From Bacillota bacterium (lineage in GTDB: Bacteria; Bacillota; Bacilli; Paenibacillales; Paenibacillaceae): a stretch of DNA of 24,385 nt. The translations under genes were made by a program, and so were the position numbers. The DNA lies in assembly GCA_023433615.1 (NCBI GenBank), contig JAEZCJ010000063.1:1-24385 (forward strand), given 5' to 3'. The notes under the pieces were generated by a model. It saw nothing but the letters and a program-made list of their open reading frames with translations. It was not told the origin of the DNA and searched no databases. This document shows positions 16,391 to 23,100 of this stretch, in pieces; the first letter of the stretch is position 1, and each line of letters begins with the position of its first letter.

Positions 16391-16448
16391 GGCTAATGTG
16401 GTGGCGAATGACAGGCTCAAGCCGTTCGAACCTTGTCAATTCCTGTCT

Positions 16449-16478
16449 AGTATACTCCTGCGCTTCCTTTCCATACAA
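16449..16478 (-). promoter_or_regulatory. Candidate promoter of corA
   Basis: On the minus strand, TTGTAT (16478-16473) and TATACT (16454-16449) are separated by 18 bp. Transcription would begin near 16442. Confidence 0.5.
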
Positions 16479-16537
16479 GCATGAAAATATACCCGCAAGC
16501 CCTTCTCTAAGGTATGTCGACGGAGCGCGTGCGGTTC

Positions 16538-16566
16538 TTGACGGGATGGTCCGGATGAAGTAAAGT
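16538..16566 (+). promoter_or_regulatory. Promoter of the SAM riboswitch-metA transcript
   Basis: TTGACG (16538-16543), a 17-bp spacer and TAAAGT (16561-16566) lie about 40 bases upstream of the riboswitch aptamer. Confidence 0.65.
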
Positions 16567-16603
16567 AATCATAACGACACTCACACAACTTCATATTTTC
16601 TTT

Positions 16604-16707
16604 CTTATCAAGAGCAGGCGGAGGGACTAGCCCGATGAAGCCCGGCAACCGGCGTGAAGACGCAGCGGTGCTAATTCTTGCGGAAACATTCGTTTCTGAG
16701 AGATGAG
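16604..16707 (+). ncRNA. SAM-I (S-box) riboswitch aptamer
   Basis: The conserved S-box pieces are all present in order: CTTATCAAGAG at the 5' side of P1, GGCGGAGGGACTAGCCCGAT, GAAGCCCGGCAACC, GCGGTGCTAATTC and CTGAGAGATGAG closing P1 (604-609 with 702-707). It binds S-adenosylmethionine and switches off downstream methionine genes by favouring the terminator at 16736-16762. Confidence 0.97.
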
Positions 16708-16735
16708 GGAGGAGGCGCATGTCACAACCATACGG

Positions 16736-16762
16736 CCCTTTCTCGATCGGAGAAGGGTTTTT
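16736..16762 (+). terminator. Riboswitch-controlled terminator
   Basis: CCCTTTCTC (16736-16744) pairs with GAGAAGGG (16750-16757) with one bulged T, followed by TTTTT (16758-16762). It is the expression platform of the SAM-I riboswitch, 69 bases before metA. Confidence 0.92.
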
Positions 16763-16831
16763 CTTATTGCCCTTACCCAGCGTTACCCGATTCACCTTAC
16801 AGCAAGCAACCCATCTGAAGGAGTGATCCCG

Positions 16832-17755
16832 ATGCCAATCAAAATCCCGGATAGTCTGCCAGCAAGAGAAATTCTCGCCAACGAGAACATCTTCGTCATG
16901 GATGAGACGACCGCGTTCCACCAAGACATCCGCCCGCTGCGGATCGTGATCTTGAATCTCATGCCGACGAAGGAGACGACGGAGACGCAGCTGCTCCGTT
17001 TGATCGGCAACACGCCTCTGCAGGTGGAGGTCGTCCTGCTGCATCCGAAGACGCACACGTCGAAGAATACGTCATCCGAGCATCTCGAATCGTTCTATAA
17101 GACGTTCGACGATATCGCGCACCGCTATTTCGACGGCATGATCATTACCGGCGCGCCTGTCGAGCATCTGCCGTTCGAAGAGGTGACCTATTGGGAAGAG
17201 CTGAAGGACATCATGGATTGGTCGCGCAGGCAGGTTACGTCGACGCTTCATATCTGTTGGGCCTCGCAGGCAGGCTTGTACCATCACTACGGCATACCGA
17301 AGTACGATCTCGAGGACAAAATATTCGGCGTATTCCCCCACACGGTCGAGAAGCGCAGCGTGCCGCTCTTAAGAGGCTTCGACGAAATGTTCTACGTGCC
17401 GCAGTCGCGCCATACCGAAGTGCTCCGCAAGGACATCGAGCAGGTGGCCGACCTTGAGATCCTGTCCGAATCGCAGGAAGCCGGCGTCTATCTGGTAGCA
17501 TCGAAGGACGGCCGCCAAATCTTCGCGACGGGCCACTCGGAGTACGACCCGCTGACGCTCAAGTTCGAGTACGACCGCGACAAGGCCAAGGGTCTGCGCG
17601 TTAACGTGCCGAAGAACTATTTTCCGAACGACGACCCGAGTCTCCTGCCGCTCTCTTCCTGGCGAGCGCATGCGAACCTGTTGTTCTCCAACTGGCTGAA
17701 CTATTATGTGTATCAACAGACCCCCTTCGAAATCGAACTAGGCGCCAACATATAG
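16832..17755 (+). CDS. metA: Homoserine O-acetyltransferase, MetA family
   Basis: A 307-residue MetA (HTS-fold) enzyme that activates homoserine for methionine synthesis. Catalytic Cys142 (LHICWASQAG), His235 and Glu237 (ATGHSEYDP) are all present at the family positions. Residue 111 is Glu (GAPVEHLPFEEV). In this family Glu111 goes with acetyl-CoA use and Gly111 with succinyl-CoA, so the product is predicted to be O-acetylhomoserine despite the common name succinyltransferase. The ATG at 16832 has GAAGGAG upstream. It is under the SAM-I riboswitch, and metI and patB follow on the same strand. The repeat element copy 3 begins at the base after the TAG. Confidence 0.96.
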   Translation: MPIKIPDSLPAREILANENIFVMDETTAFHQDIRPLRIVILNLMPTKETTETQLLRLIGNTPLQVEVVLLHPKTHTSKNTSSEHLESFYKTFDDIAHRYFDGMIITGAPVEHLPFEEVTYWEELKDIMDWSRRQVTSTLHICWASQAGLYHHYGIPKYDLEDKIFGVFPHTVEKRSVPLLRGFDEMFYVPQSRHTEVLRKDIEQVADLEILSESQEAGVYLVASKDGRQIFATGHSEYDPLTLKFEYDRDKAKGLRVNVPKNYFPNDDPSLLPLSSWRAHANLLFSNWLNYYVYQQTPFEIELGANI

Positions 17756-17903
17756 GCCGCTTGTGATCGCGAAGTAATGCTCCGAAGCATAATCGGCATC
17801 GAATCTTGAACGCTGGCGAAAATTCCGGTGCTCATGTAGCTTTGACTACACTGCGCTCCTCATTTTCTACCATCGTTCAACCTTCTCGGCGCTGACAACC
17901 GAC
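17756..17903 (+). repeat. Intergenic palindromic repeat, copy 3
   Basis: A 148-bp copy, the shortest. It begins GCCGCTTGTGATCGCGAAG at the base after the metA stop, has CGAATCTTGAACGCTGGCG, a short middle, then CTACCATCGTTCAACCTTCT and CGGCGCTGACAACCGAC. Arms TTGAACGCTGG and CCATCGTTCAA can pair imperfectly. It lies between metA and metI in what should be one transcript, so its hairpin may affect RNA stability or read-through. Confidence 0.82.
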
Positions 17904-17944
17904 CATTTTGAATGGAAAATCCATCTTTATAGAGGAGTTGTGTT

Positions 17945-19102
17945 ATGAGAATCGAAAGTCGTCTTGCCCAGATCGGTTCGGTAAGCGAACCTGTAACGGG
18001 GGCGGTTAGCTTCCCGGTGTACCAAGCGACGGCATTCCGTCATCCGAAGCTCGGGGAGAGCACCGGGTTCGATTATTCCCGCACGAAGAATCCGACGCGC
18101 GCCATTCTGGAAGAAGCGGCCGCCCAGCTCGAGTCGGGCGACCGCGGCTTCGCCTGCAGCTCAGGCATGGCAGCGCTGCAGACGGTTTTCGCGCTGTTCA
18201 GCCAAGGCGACCACCTGCTGGTGTCGCTTGACCTGTACGGCGGTACATACCGGCTGCTCGAGCATATCATGTCGCGCTTCGGCGTAACCTCGTCGTATGT
18301 CGATACGAACGATCTCGACGGGCTGGAGGCGCTGCGTACGCCGAACACGAAGGCGATTCTGATCGAGACGCCTACGAACCCATTGATGATGATCACGGAT
18401 CTGGAGCGGGTCAGCGCATGGGCGAAGAGCAAGGGACTGCTCGTCATCGTCGACAACACGCTTCTCACGCCGTTCTTCCAGCGTCCGATCGAGCTCGGCG
18501 CCGATATCGTCGTGCACAGCGCGACTAAGTATCTTGGCGGCCATAACGACGTGCTGGCCGGACTGATCGTAACGAAGGGGCAGGAGCTCTCGGATCGGAT
18601 GTTCGTGCTGCACAACTCCATCGGCGCGGTGCTCGGACCGCAGGATTCCTGGCTGCTCATGCGGGGAATGAAGACGCTGGCGCTGCGCATGGAACGGCAT
18701 CAATACAATGCGACGCGCATCGCGGAGTACCTCTTGGGCCACGAAGCGGTTGAAGAGGTCTACTATCCGGCGCTGCCGCATCATCCGGGGCATGACGTGC
18801 AGAATCGCCAATCCTCGGGCAACACCGGCATTTTCTCCTTCCGGCTGAAGGATGCGAGATACGTCGAGCCGATTCTGCGGCATATCAAGCTGATTGCGTT
18901 CGCCGAGAGTCTAGGCGGCGTCGAGTCGCTGATGACGTATCCGGCCGTGCAGACGCATGCCGATATTCCGGAGGAGATTCGCCGCAAGGTCGGCGTCGAC
19001 GACCGGCTGCTCCGTTTCTCGGTCGGCATCGAGCACGCAGACGATCTAATCGCGGATCTCGGTGCGGCACTGGAAGCGGCGCAGCGCGAGATCGGAGCGT
19101 GA
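17945..19102 (+). CDS. metI: Cystathionine gamma-synthase / O-acetylhomoserine thiolase, MetI-like
   Basis: A 385-residue Cys/Met-metabolism PLP enzyme, close to B. subtilis MetI over its whole length: KLGESTGFDYSRTKNPTR, FACSSGMAALQTVFAL, DLYGGTYRLLE, ETPTNPLM, the PLP lysine K195 in HSATKYLGGHND, AESLGGVESLMTYPA and RFSVGIEHADDLI. It joins O-acetylhomoserine with cysteine to form cystathionine; MetI can also use sulfide. GAGGAG precedes the ATG at 17945. It follows metA across the repeat element with no clear promoter of its own. The patB gene begins 7 bases after its stop, which implies translational coupling. Confidence 0.95.
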   Translation: MRIESRLAQIGSVSEPVTGAVSFPVYQATAFRHPKLGESTGFDYSRTKNPTRAILEEAAAQLESGDRGFACSSGMAALQTVFALFSQGDHLLVSLDLYGGTYRLLEHIMSRFGVTSSYVDTNDLDGLEALRTPNTKAILIETPTNPLMMITDLERVSAWAKSKGLLVIVDNTLLTPFFQRPIELGADIVVHSATKYLGGHNDVLAGLIVTKGQELSDRMFVLHNSIGAVLGPQDSWLLMRGMKTLALRMERHQYNATRIAEYLLGHEAVEEVYYPALPHHPGHDVQNRQSSGNTGIFSFRLKDARYVEPILRHIKLIAFAESLGGVESLMTYPAVQTHADIPEEIRRKVGVDDRLLRFSVGIEHADDLIADLGAALEAAQREIGA

Positions 19103-19109
19103 GCCAGAT

Positions 19110-20318
19110 ATGACAGAGCAAGGCCATCGCTACGATTTTGACCGCGTGATCGACCGGACGGGGACCGCTTCCTATAAGTGGGATCAATCCGAATCGCTGT
19201 TCGGCCGCAAGGACATTCTGCCGCTGTGGGTGGCGGATATGGACTTCGAGGCACCGCGCGAAGTCGTCGACGCGATCGTGAAGCGTGCGGAGCAGGGCAT
19301 CTACGGCTACACGTTCCGAACGGATGCTTATTATGAGGCGGTGCAGGGCTGGCTGTCGCGGCGTCATGGCTGGGACGTGAAGCGGGAGTGGATTACGTCC
19401 AGCCCCGGCGTCGTGCCGGCGCTCAGCATTGCGGTGCTCGCGTATACGCAGCCGGGCGACGGCGTTATCCTGCAGTCGCCTGTGTATTACCCGTTCTACG
19501 ACGTGATCAAGATGAATGGCAGGGTTGTTGTAGACAACCCGCTGATCTTGAAAGACGGCCGCTTCGCGTTCGATTACGAGCTGCTGGAGCAGCAGGCTGC
19601 CGCAGGGGCGAAGTTGCTCTTGCTCTGCAGCCCGCATAACCCCGGCGGACGCGTCTGGACACGCGAGGAGCTGGAGCGGATCGGCGAGATCTGCCTCCGT
19701 CACGATGTCGTGATCGTCGCCGACGAGATCCATCACGATCTCGTGCTGCGCGGCCATAAGCACACGCCGCTCGCGTCGATTTCCGAGGCGCTCGCACAAT
19801 CGTCGGTCACGTGCATTGCGCCGAGCAAGACGTTCAATCTTGCAGGCCTGCAGGCAGCGGCTGCGATCATTCCGAATGATGAGCTGCGGCGCAAATATAA
19901 TTATTTGCTGAAGACGCTGTCCATTCATATGGAGAGCTACTTCGGACTTACCGCCGTGGAGACAAGCTATACTTACGGCGAGGAGTGGCTCGAGCAACTG
20001 ATCGATTACTTGGAGGGCAATCTGGCAACGCTTGTCGACTATGTTGAGCGCGAGCTGCCGCAGCTTCGCGTCATGAAGCCGGAGGGGACCTATATGGTCT
20101 GGCTGGACTGCCGCGCGATCTCGGAATCGCCGGCCGACCTGAAGAAGCTGATGTTCGAGGAAGCGGGCGTCGCATTCAGCGAAGGCTCCGTCTTCGGCAA
20201 GCAAGGCGCAGGCTATCTGCGCGTGAATCTTGCTTGCCGGCGCGCGCTGCTGCAGGAAGCGCTGGAGCTCTTTGGACAGGCTATTCTTGCACGGGCTGGG
20301 GCGGAGGGTGAAATTTAA
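19110..20318 (+). CDS. patB: Cystathionine beta-lyase, MalY/PatB family
   Basis: A 402-residue fold-type I PLP enzyme of the MalY/PatB C-S lyase group: PLWVADMDFEAPREV, GIYGYTFRTDAYYEAV, SSPGVVPALSIAV, SPHNPGGRVWT, the aspartate in VADEIHHDLV (D205), and the PLP lysine K240 in APSKTFNLAGLQ. It splits cystathionine into homocysteine, pyruvate and ammonia, completing the route begun by metA and metI. The start at 19110 lies 7 bases after the metI stop; the ribosome binding site (GGAG) is inside metI. An earlier in-frame ATG at 19062 overlaps metI and is unlikely. Confidence 0.94.
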   Translation: MTEQGHRYDFDRVIDRTGTASYKWDQSESLFGRKDILPLWVADMDFEAPREVVDAIVKRAEQGIYGYTFRTDAYYEAVQGWLSRRHGWDVKREWITSSPGVVPALSIAVLAYTQPGDGVILQSPVYYPFYDVIKMNGRVVVDNPLILKDGRFAFDYELLEQQAAAGAKLLLLCSPHNPGGRVWTREELERIGEICLRHDVVIVADEIHHDLVLRGHKHTPLASISEALAQSSVTCIAPSKTFNLAGLQAAAAIIPNDELRRKYNYLLKTLSIHMESYFGLTAVETSYTYGEEWLEQLIDYLEGNLATLVDYVERELPQLRVMKPEGTYMVWLDCRAISESPADLKKLMFEEAGVAFSEGSVFGKQGAGYLRVNLACRRALLQEALELFGQAILARAGAEGEI

Positions 20319-20338
20319 CAGTAAGGGATATAATATTA

Positions 20339-20369
20339 TTGACTTTAGTGTCACACAATGTGATAGTAT
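20339..20369 (+). promoter_or_regulatory. Promoter with a dyad operator in a 19-bp spacer (MerR-like layout)
   Basis: TTGACT (20339-20344) and TAGTAT (20364-20369) are 19 bp apart, the long spacing used by MerR-family activators. The dyad TCACA-CAA-TGTGA (20351-20363) sits between the boxes. An alternative reading is an extended -10 (TGTGATAGT) with 17-bp spacing. No merR gene is in the window. It would drive the short transcript ending at 20516. Confidence 0.55.
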
Positions 20370-20390
20370 GAAACTAGAAGGAGCGGTACT

Positions 20391-20468
20391 GTGAATACCA
20401 CTCCATCTGTTGTACGAGGACTTGGGCAAGCGACACCGCCTAATTGTGTGGAACCGTCAAGCAAATAG
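20391..20468 (+). CDS. Possible 25-codon peptide, or part of an antitoxin RNA
   Basis: A GTG start with AGAAGGAG 7 bases upstream opens a 25-residue reading frame (MNTTPSVVRGLGQATPPNCV, then five more). I do not recognise the peptide. The good ribosome binding site is the main support. The transcript ends in the hairpin at 20482-20516, which overlaps the 3' end of the toxin gene on the other strand, so the RNA may matter more than the peptide. Confidence 0.35.
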   Translation: MNTTPSVVRGLGQATPPNCVEPSSK

Positions 20469-20481
20469 CAGTTCTAGGAAG

Positions 20482-20516
20482 TAACCTGTCTGGTAGCCAG
20501 CCGCGCAGGTTATTTT
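20482..20516 (+). terminator. Terminator shared by the converging small transcripts
   Basis: TAACCTG (20482-20488) pairs with CAGGTTA (20506-20512), enclosing CTGG-TAG-CCAG (20490-20500), followed by TTTTCGTTT from 20513. It is strong on the plus strand. The toxin stop codon lies in the stem. Confidence 0.75.
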
Positions 20517-20614
20517 CGTTTATTCTGATTGTTGTGGTTCCAGGTGAATATAAACGTTAGTAGTATCAACAGAAAAGTACCTAGATCGATAACTTCAGAA
20601 AGCGAAAATGTCAC
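20510..20614 (-). CDS. Holin-like type I toxin peptide
   Basis: A 34-residue peptide from GTG at 20614, preceded by AAAGGAGGA with 8-base spacing. The sequence starts MTFSLSEVIDLGTFLLILLT, continues FIFTWNHNN and ends in a basic tail (QNKRK). This is the layout of the Firmicute putative holin-like toxin family: a short N-terminus, one membrane helix with the GTF..LLTFIF pattern, and a charged C-terminus. An extended -10 promoter lies upstream and a convergent plus-strand RNA ends across its 3' end, as in txpA/ratA-type type I systems, where the antisense RNA blocks toxin expression. Short genes like this are often missed. The toxin assignment is by pattern, not by search. Confidence 0.72.
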   Translation of the reverse strand: MTFSLSEVIDLGTFLLILLTFIFTWNHNNQNKRK

Positions 20615-20672
20615 TCGGCAATCCTCCTTTCAACAGAGGTGCCGAATTGCCACGAAATTCCTGTACTCGGAC

Positions 20673-20681
20673 AATATAACA
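20673..20681 (-). promoter_or_regulatory. Extended -10 promoter of the toxin gene
   Basis: On the minus strand, TGTTATATT (TG-N-TATATT) occupies 20681-20673. No good -35 box is at standard spacing, which an extended -10 can tolerate. The leader to the GTG would be about 50 bases. Confidence 0.5.
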
Positions 20682-20765
20682 CATTTATCGCTGATGAAGT
20701 GAACAATGTGCTGATATGGAACAATTTTAAGTTAAGTCGTGCAGCTCTGCGGATTAATTGTACTA

Positions 20766-20789
20766 GCGCGATCAGGTGACTGATCGCGC
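20766..20789. other. 9-bp perfect hairpin upstream of mqnC
   Basis: GCGCGATCA (20766-20774) pairs with TGATCGCGC (20781-20789) around 6 bases. No T tract follows on either strand, so it is an operator or leader hairpin rather than a terminator. The rest of 20615-20857 shows only the toxin leader and promoter and AT-rich sequence. Confidence 0.5.
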
Positions 20790-20857
20790 CTATTATGTTA
20801 CGATGATTAGGATGGTTAACTAGGAGAAGTCCTCAGGAGAAGGAGGGTCCGACTTAC

Positions 20858-21994
20858 ATGACACAAGTGGACCGCATATTGCAGCAGACGCTGGACGGAC
20901 AGCGATTGATGATAGAAGATATCGTGACGCTCTTCGAGAGCGACGAAATCGAGAAGATGGGGCATGCCGCGAACCAGATCATGCTTCGCAAGCATCCCGA
21001 ACCGATCACGACCTTCGTGGTTGGACGTAACGTGAACTATACGAATATATGCGACGTCTATTGTCGGTTCTGCGCGTTCTACCGCGCACCGGGCTCCGAG
21101 GAAGGCTACGTGCTGCCTGACGAGGTCATCTTCCAGAAGATCCAAGAGACGATCGACGTCGGCGGGACCGAGATTCTGATGCAGGGCGGCACGAATCCGA
21201 ATCTGCCATTCTCTTACTATACGAACCTGCTCCGCGCGATCAAGCAGCGCTTCCCGGACATTACGATGCACTCGTTCTCGCCGGCCGAGATTCATAAGAT
21301 GAAGGACGTATCGGAGGGCTTGTCGCTTGAAGAAGTCGTACGAGCCATTCATGAAGCCGGGCTCGACTCGCTGCCTGGCGGAGGCGCCGAGATTCTCGAT
21401 GACCGGACGCGCCGGAAGATCAGCAAGCTGAAGGGCTCTTGGACCGATTGGATGGACGTCATGAAGACGGCGCATCGGATCGGCATGAATACGACGGCCA
21501 CGATGGTCATCGGCTTCGGCGAATCGATGGAAGAGCGGGCGCTTCACCTTATGCGCGTGCGCGATGCGCAAGACGAATGCATCGCGAACGGCTATGATTC
21601 GAAGGGCTTCCTGGCCTTCATTCCGTGGACGTTCCAGCCGGACAACACGAACATGAAGCGCGAGAAGGCGACGCCGGAGGAATACCTCAAGACGCTGGCG
21701 ATCAGCCGGCTGGCACTCGATAATATCGACAATTTCCAATCGTCTTGGGTAACGATGGGGCCTGAGATCGGCAAGCTGTCGCTCAGCTACGGCTGCAACG
21801 ACTTCGGCAGCACGATGATCGAAGAGAACGTCGTATCCGCAGCGGGCACGACTCATAAGGTCAATATCTCGCTCATTCTGGATCTGATCCGCCAATGCGG
21901 CAAGATCCCGGCACAGCGCAACACGCGTTATGAATTGCTGAAGGTCTATAACGAATCGGATGATGTCGCGCAAGATTTTGTCATGCAGAACTAG
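20858..21994 (+). CDS. mqnC: Cyclic dehypoxanthinyl futalosine synthase (radical SAM)
   Basis: A 378-residue radical SAM enzyme of the futalosine route to menaquinone. The cluster motif CxxxCxxC is Cys65, Cys69 and Cys72 (NICDVYCRFCAFYR). VVGRNVNYTNIC, EILMQGGTNP, MHSFSPAEI, LPGGGAEIL and FIPWTFQPDNT are typical of MqnC rather than MqnE or CofH. It turns dehypoxanthine futalosine into its cyclic form. A strong AGAAGGAGGG precedes the ATG. It stands alone here with its own terminator; the other mqn genes are not in this window. Bacillus subtilis uses the classical men pathway instead, while B. halodurans has MqnC. Confidence 0.94.
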   Translation: MTQVDRILQQTLDGQRLMIEDIVTLFESDEIEKMGHAANQIMLRKHPEPITTFVVGRNVNYTNICDVYCRFCAFYRAPGSEEGYVLPDEVIFQKIQETIDVGGTEILMQGGTNPNLPFSYYTNLLRAIKQRFPDITMHSFSPAEIHKMKDVSEGLSLEEVVRAIHEAGLDSLPGGGAEILDDRTRRKISKLKGSWTDWMDVMKTAHRIGMNTTATMVIGFGESMEERALHLMRVRDAQDECIANGYDSKGFLAFIPWTFQPDNTNMKREKATPEEYLKTLAISRLALDNIDNFQSSWVTMGPEIGKLSLSYGCNDFGSTMIEENVVSAAGTTHKVNISLILDLIRQCGKIPAQRNTRYELLKVYNESDDVAQDFVMQN

Positions 21995-22021
21995 AATATC
22001 TATCAATACTTGAATTGTGTT

Positions 22022-22072
22022 ACACGCCTATCTTCACATTCCGTATTAGGAATGTGAAGATAGGCGTGTTTT
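22022..22072 (+). terminator. Terminator of mqnC
   Basis: A perfect 21-bp stem (22022-22042 with 22049-22069) around GTATTA, followed by TTTT. From here rightward the DNA becomes visibly AT-rich. Confidence 0.93.
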
Positions 22073-22169
22073 ATCATGGAGGGGTGTTGTCTCCAGCTAC
22101 TCTCTCGAAATGAACAATGCTTTTTTTGAGTCATAAAGGAAGGTGTTTAATAATTATTGTGATCCTTAG

Positions 22170-22928
22170 TTATTTATTATCTGCCGATTTTATCAATTTC
22201 ATAAAAACATAAATGATGTAGAATATGAGTATTAAAATGAATATCGAAAATGATTTTGATACCATGCTATTAAATGAATCTTCAGGTGGGTAACCGAATA
22301 CGAGGGGGAAGGTGAGAAAAAAAGTATTATTTAAACAATGGCATAAGATCGTGACTCTAATGGACTTAGTATTTAAATATAGAATTGCAAGTAAAATACC
22401 AAATACAACTTTTCCTAATAGATCAGAGTGGAAAACCCCGAAGACGATGCTACTAAGGATGATTCCCCATCGTATTCCCCAGCGAAAAGACCAGTTACTA
22501 AGTACTATTCTTCTAAAATAATATTCTTCCACGATTGGGGCAATGACAATAGCTACTACTAGTGTCAAAATATCTATACTGGTGAACCCATCGACAACCT
22601 TGCTTTTGTTGAAGTGCATTCCATCTGAAACAATATTGTTAATAGCTAGGTATGTAATTATTATTGCAAATGTTGTTAAGACTACTTTAGTGGAATTTCT
22701 AAGATTAAATATAATAAATGTGCCTTTAAAGGAGTGACCTCTGTTGTTCACTCCCCAAGCTATCCATGTCCCCCATAGGATGTATAACACAAATAGAGAT
22801 AGTGGTTCAAAATAGTTGCTAGAATTTATTTTAGTATTAGAGAGCAAGCCAATTGAAAGCGAGAATAAGAAATATCCAGTTAAAAAAAGTCTAAATTTTA
22901 ATTTAGAATATACGATGTGAACCACCAT
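22170..22928 (-). CDS. CPBP-family intramembrane metalloprotease (Abi/CAAX-like)
   Basis: A 252-residue, strongly hydrophobic membrane protein with about seven or eight helices. The three CPBP motifs are intact: EExxxR at E134, E135 and R139 (APIVEEYYFRR), FxxxH ending at H167 (FGVFHSD), and HxxxN at H197 and N201 (CHCLNN). CPBP proteases process prenylated or membrane peptides, and in lactic acid bacteria they often give self-immunity to bacteriocins. The start at 22928 is preferred because CAGGAGGAT lies upstream; an in-frame ATG at 22949 overlaps that site. It is AT-rich, unlike the genes to the left. It shares a tight divergent promoter region with the small glycine-rich protein at 23101. 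Confidence 0.9.
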   Translation of the reverse strand: MVVHIVYSKLKFRLFLTGYFLFSLSIGLLSNTKINSSNYFEPLSLFVLYILWGTWIAWGVNNRGHSFKGTFIIFNLRNSTKVVLTTFAIIITYLAINNIVSDGMHFNKSKVVDGFTSIDILTLVVAIVIAPIVEEYYFRRIVLSNWSFRWGIRWGIILSSIVFGVFHSDLLGKVVFGILLAILYLNTKSIRVTILCHCLNNTFFLTFPLVFGYPPEDSFNSMVSKSFSIFILILIFYIIYVFMKLIKSADNK

Positions 22929-22995
22929 TTCTATGTTATCCTCCTGCATGTATGTATGAAAAAAGGCGCAGGTCTAAATACTCAACTGAAACAAA

Positions 22996-23024
22996 AATAT
23001 ACATAATTTCTCAGGAAATTTCAA
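22996..23024 (-). promoter_or_regulatory. Promoter of the CPBP gene
   Basis: On the minus strand, TTGAAA (23024-23019), a 17-bp spacer and TATATT (23001-22996). Its -35 box is only 3 bases from that of the opposite promoter at 23028. Confidence 0.72.
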
Positions 23025-23027
23025 GTA

Positions 23028-23056
23028 TTTACATTGGATAAATAAGTAAATAGTAT
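23028..23056 (+). promoter_or_regulatory. Promoter of the small glycine-rich protein gene
   Basis: TTTACA (23028-23033), a 17-bp spacer and TAGTAT (23051-23056), back to back with the CPBP promoter. Confidence 0.72.
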
Positions 23057-23100
23057 TGATATGTAGTAAATTAATCGAAATATGGGAAGGGGATATGATC

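Noticed and set aside
16173..16442. M-box Mg2+ riboswitch upstream of corA
   Set aside because: The conserved M-box segments that I know are not visible, so only an unnamed structured leader is reported.
18885..20429. 514-codon open frame antisense to metI/patB
   Set aside because: It is opposite two clear PLP-enzyme genes and has no recognisable domains.
20816..22006. 396-codon open frame antisense to mqnC
   Set aside because: It mirrors the mqnC coding frame and has a composition typical of a shadow frame.
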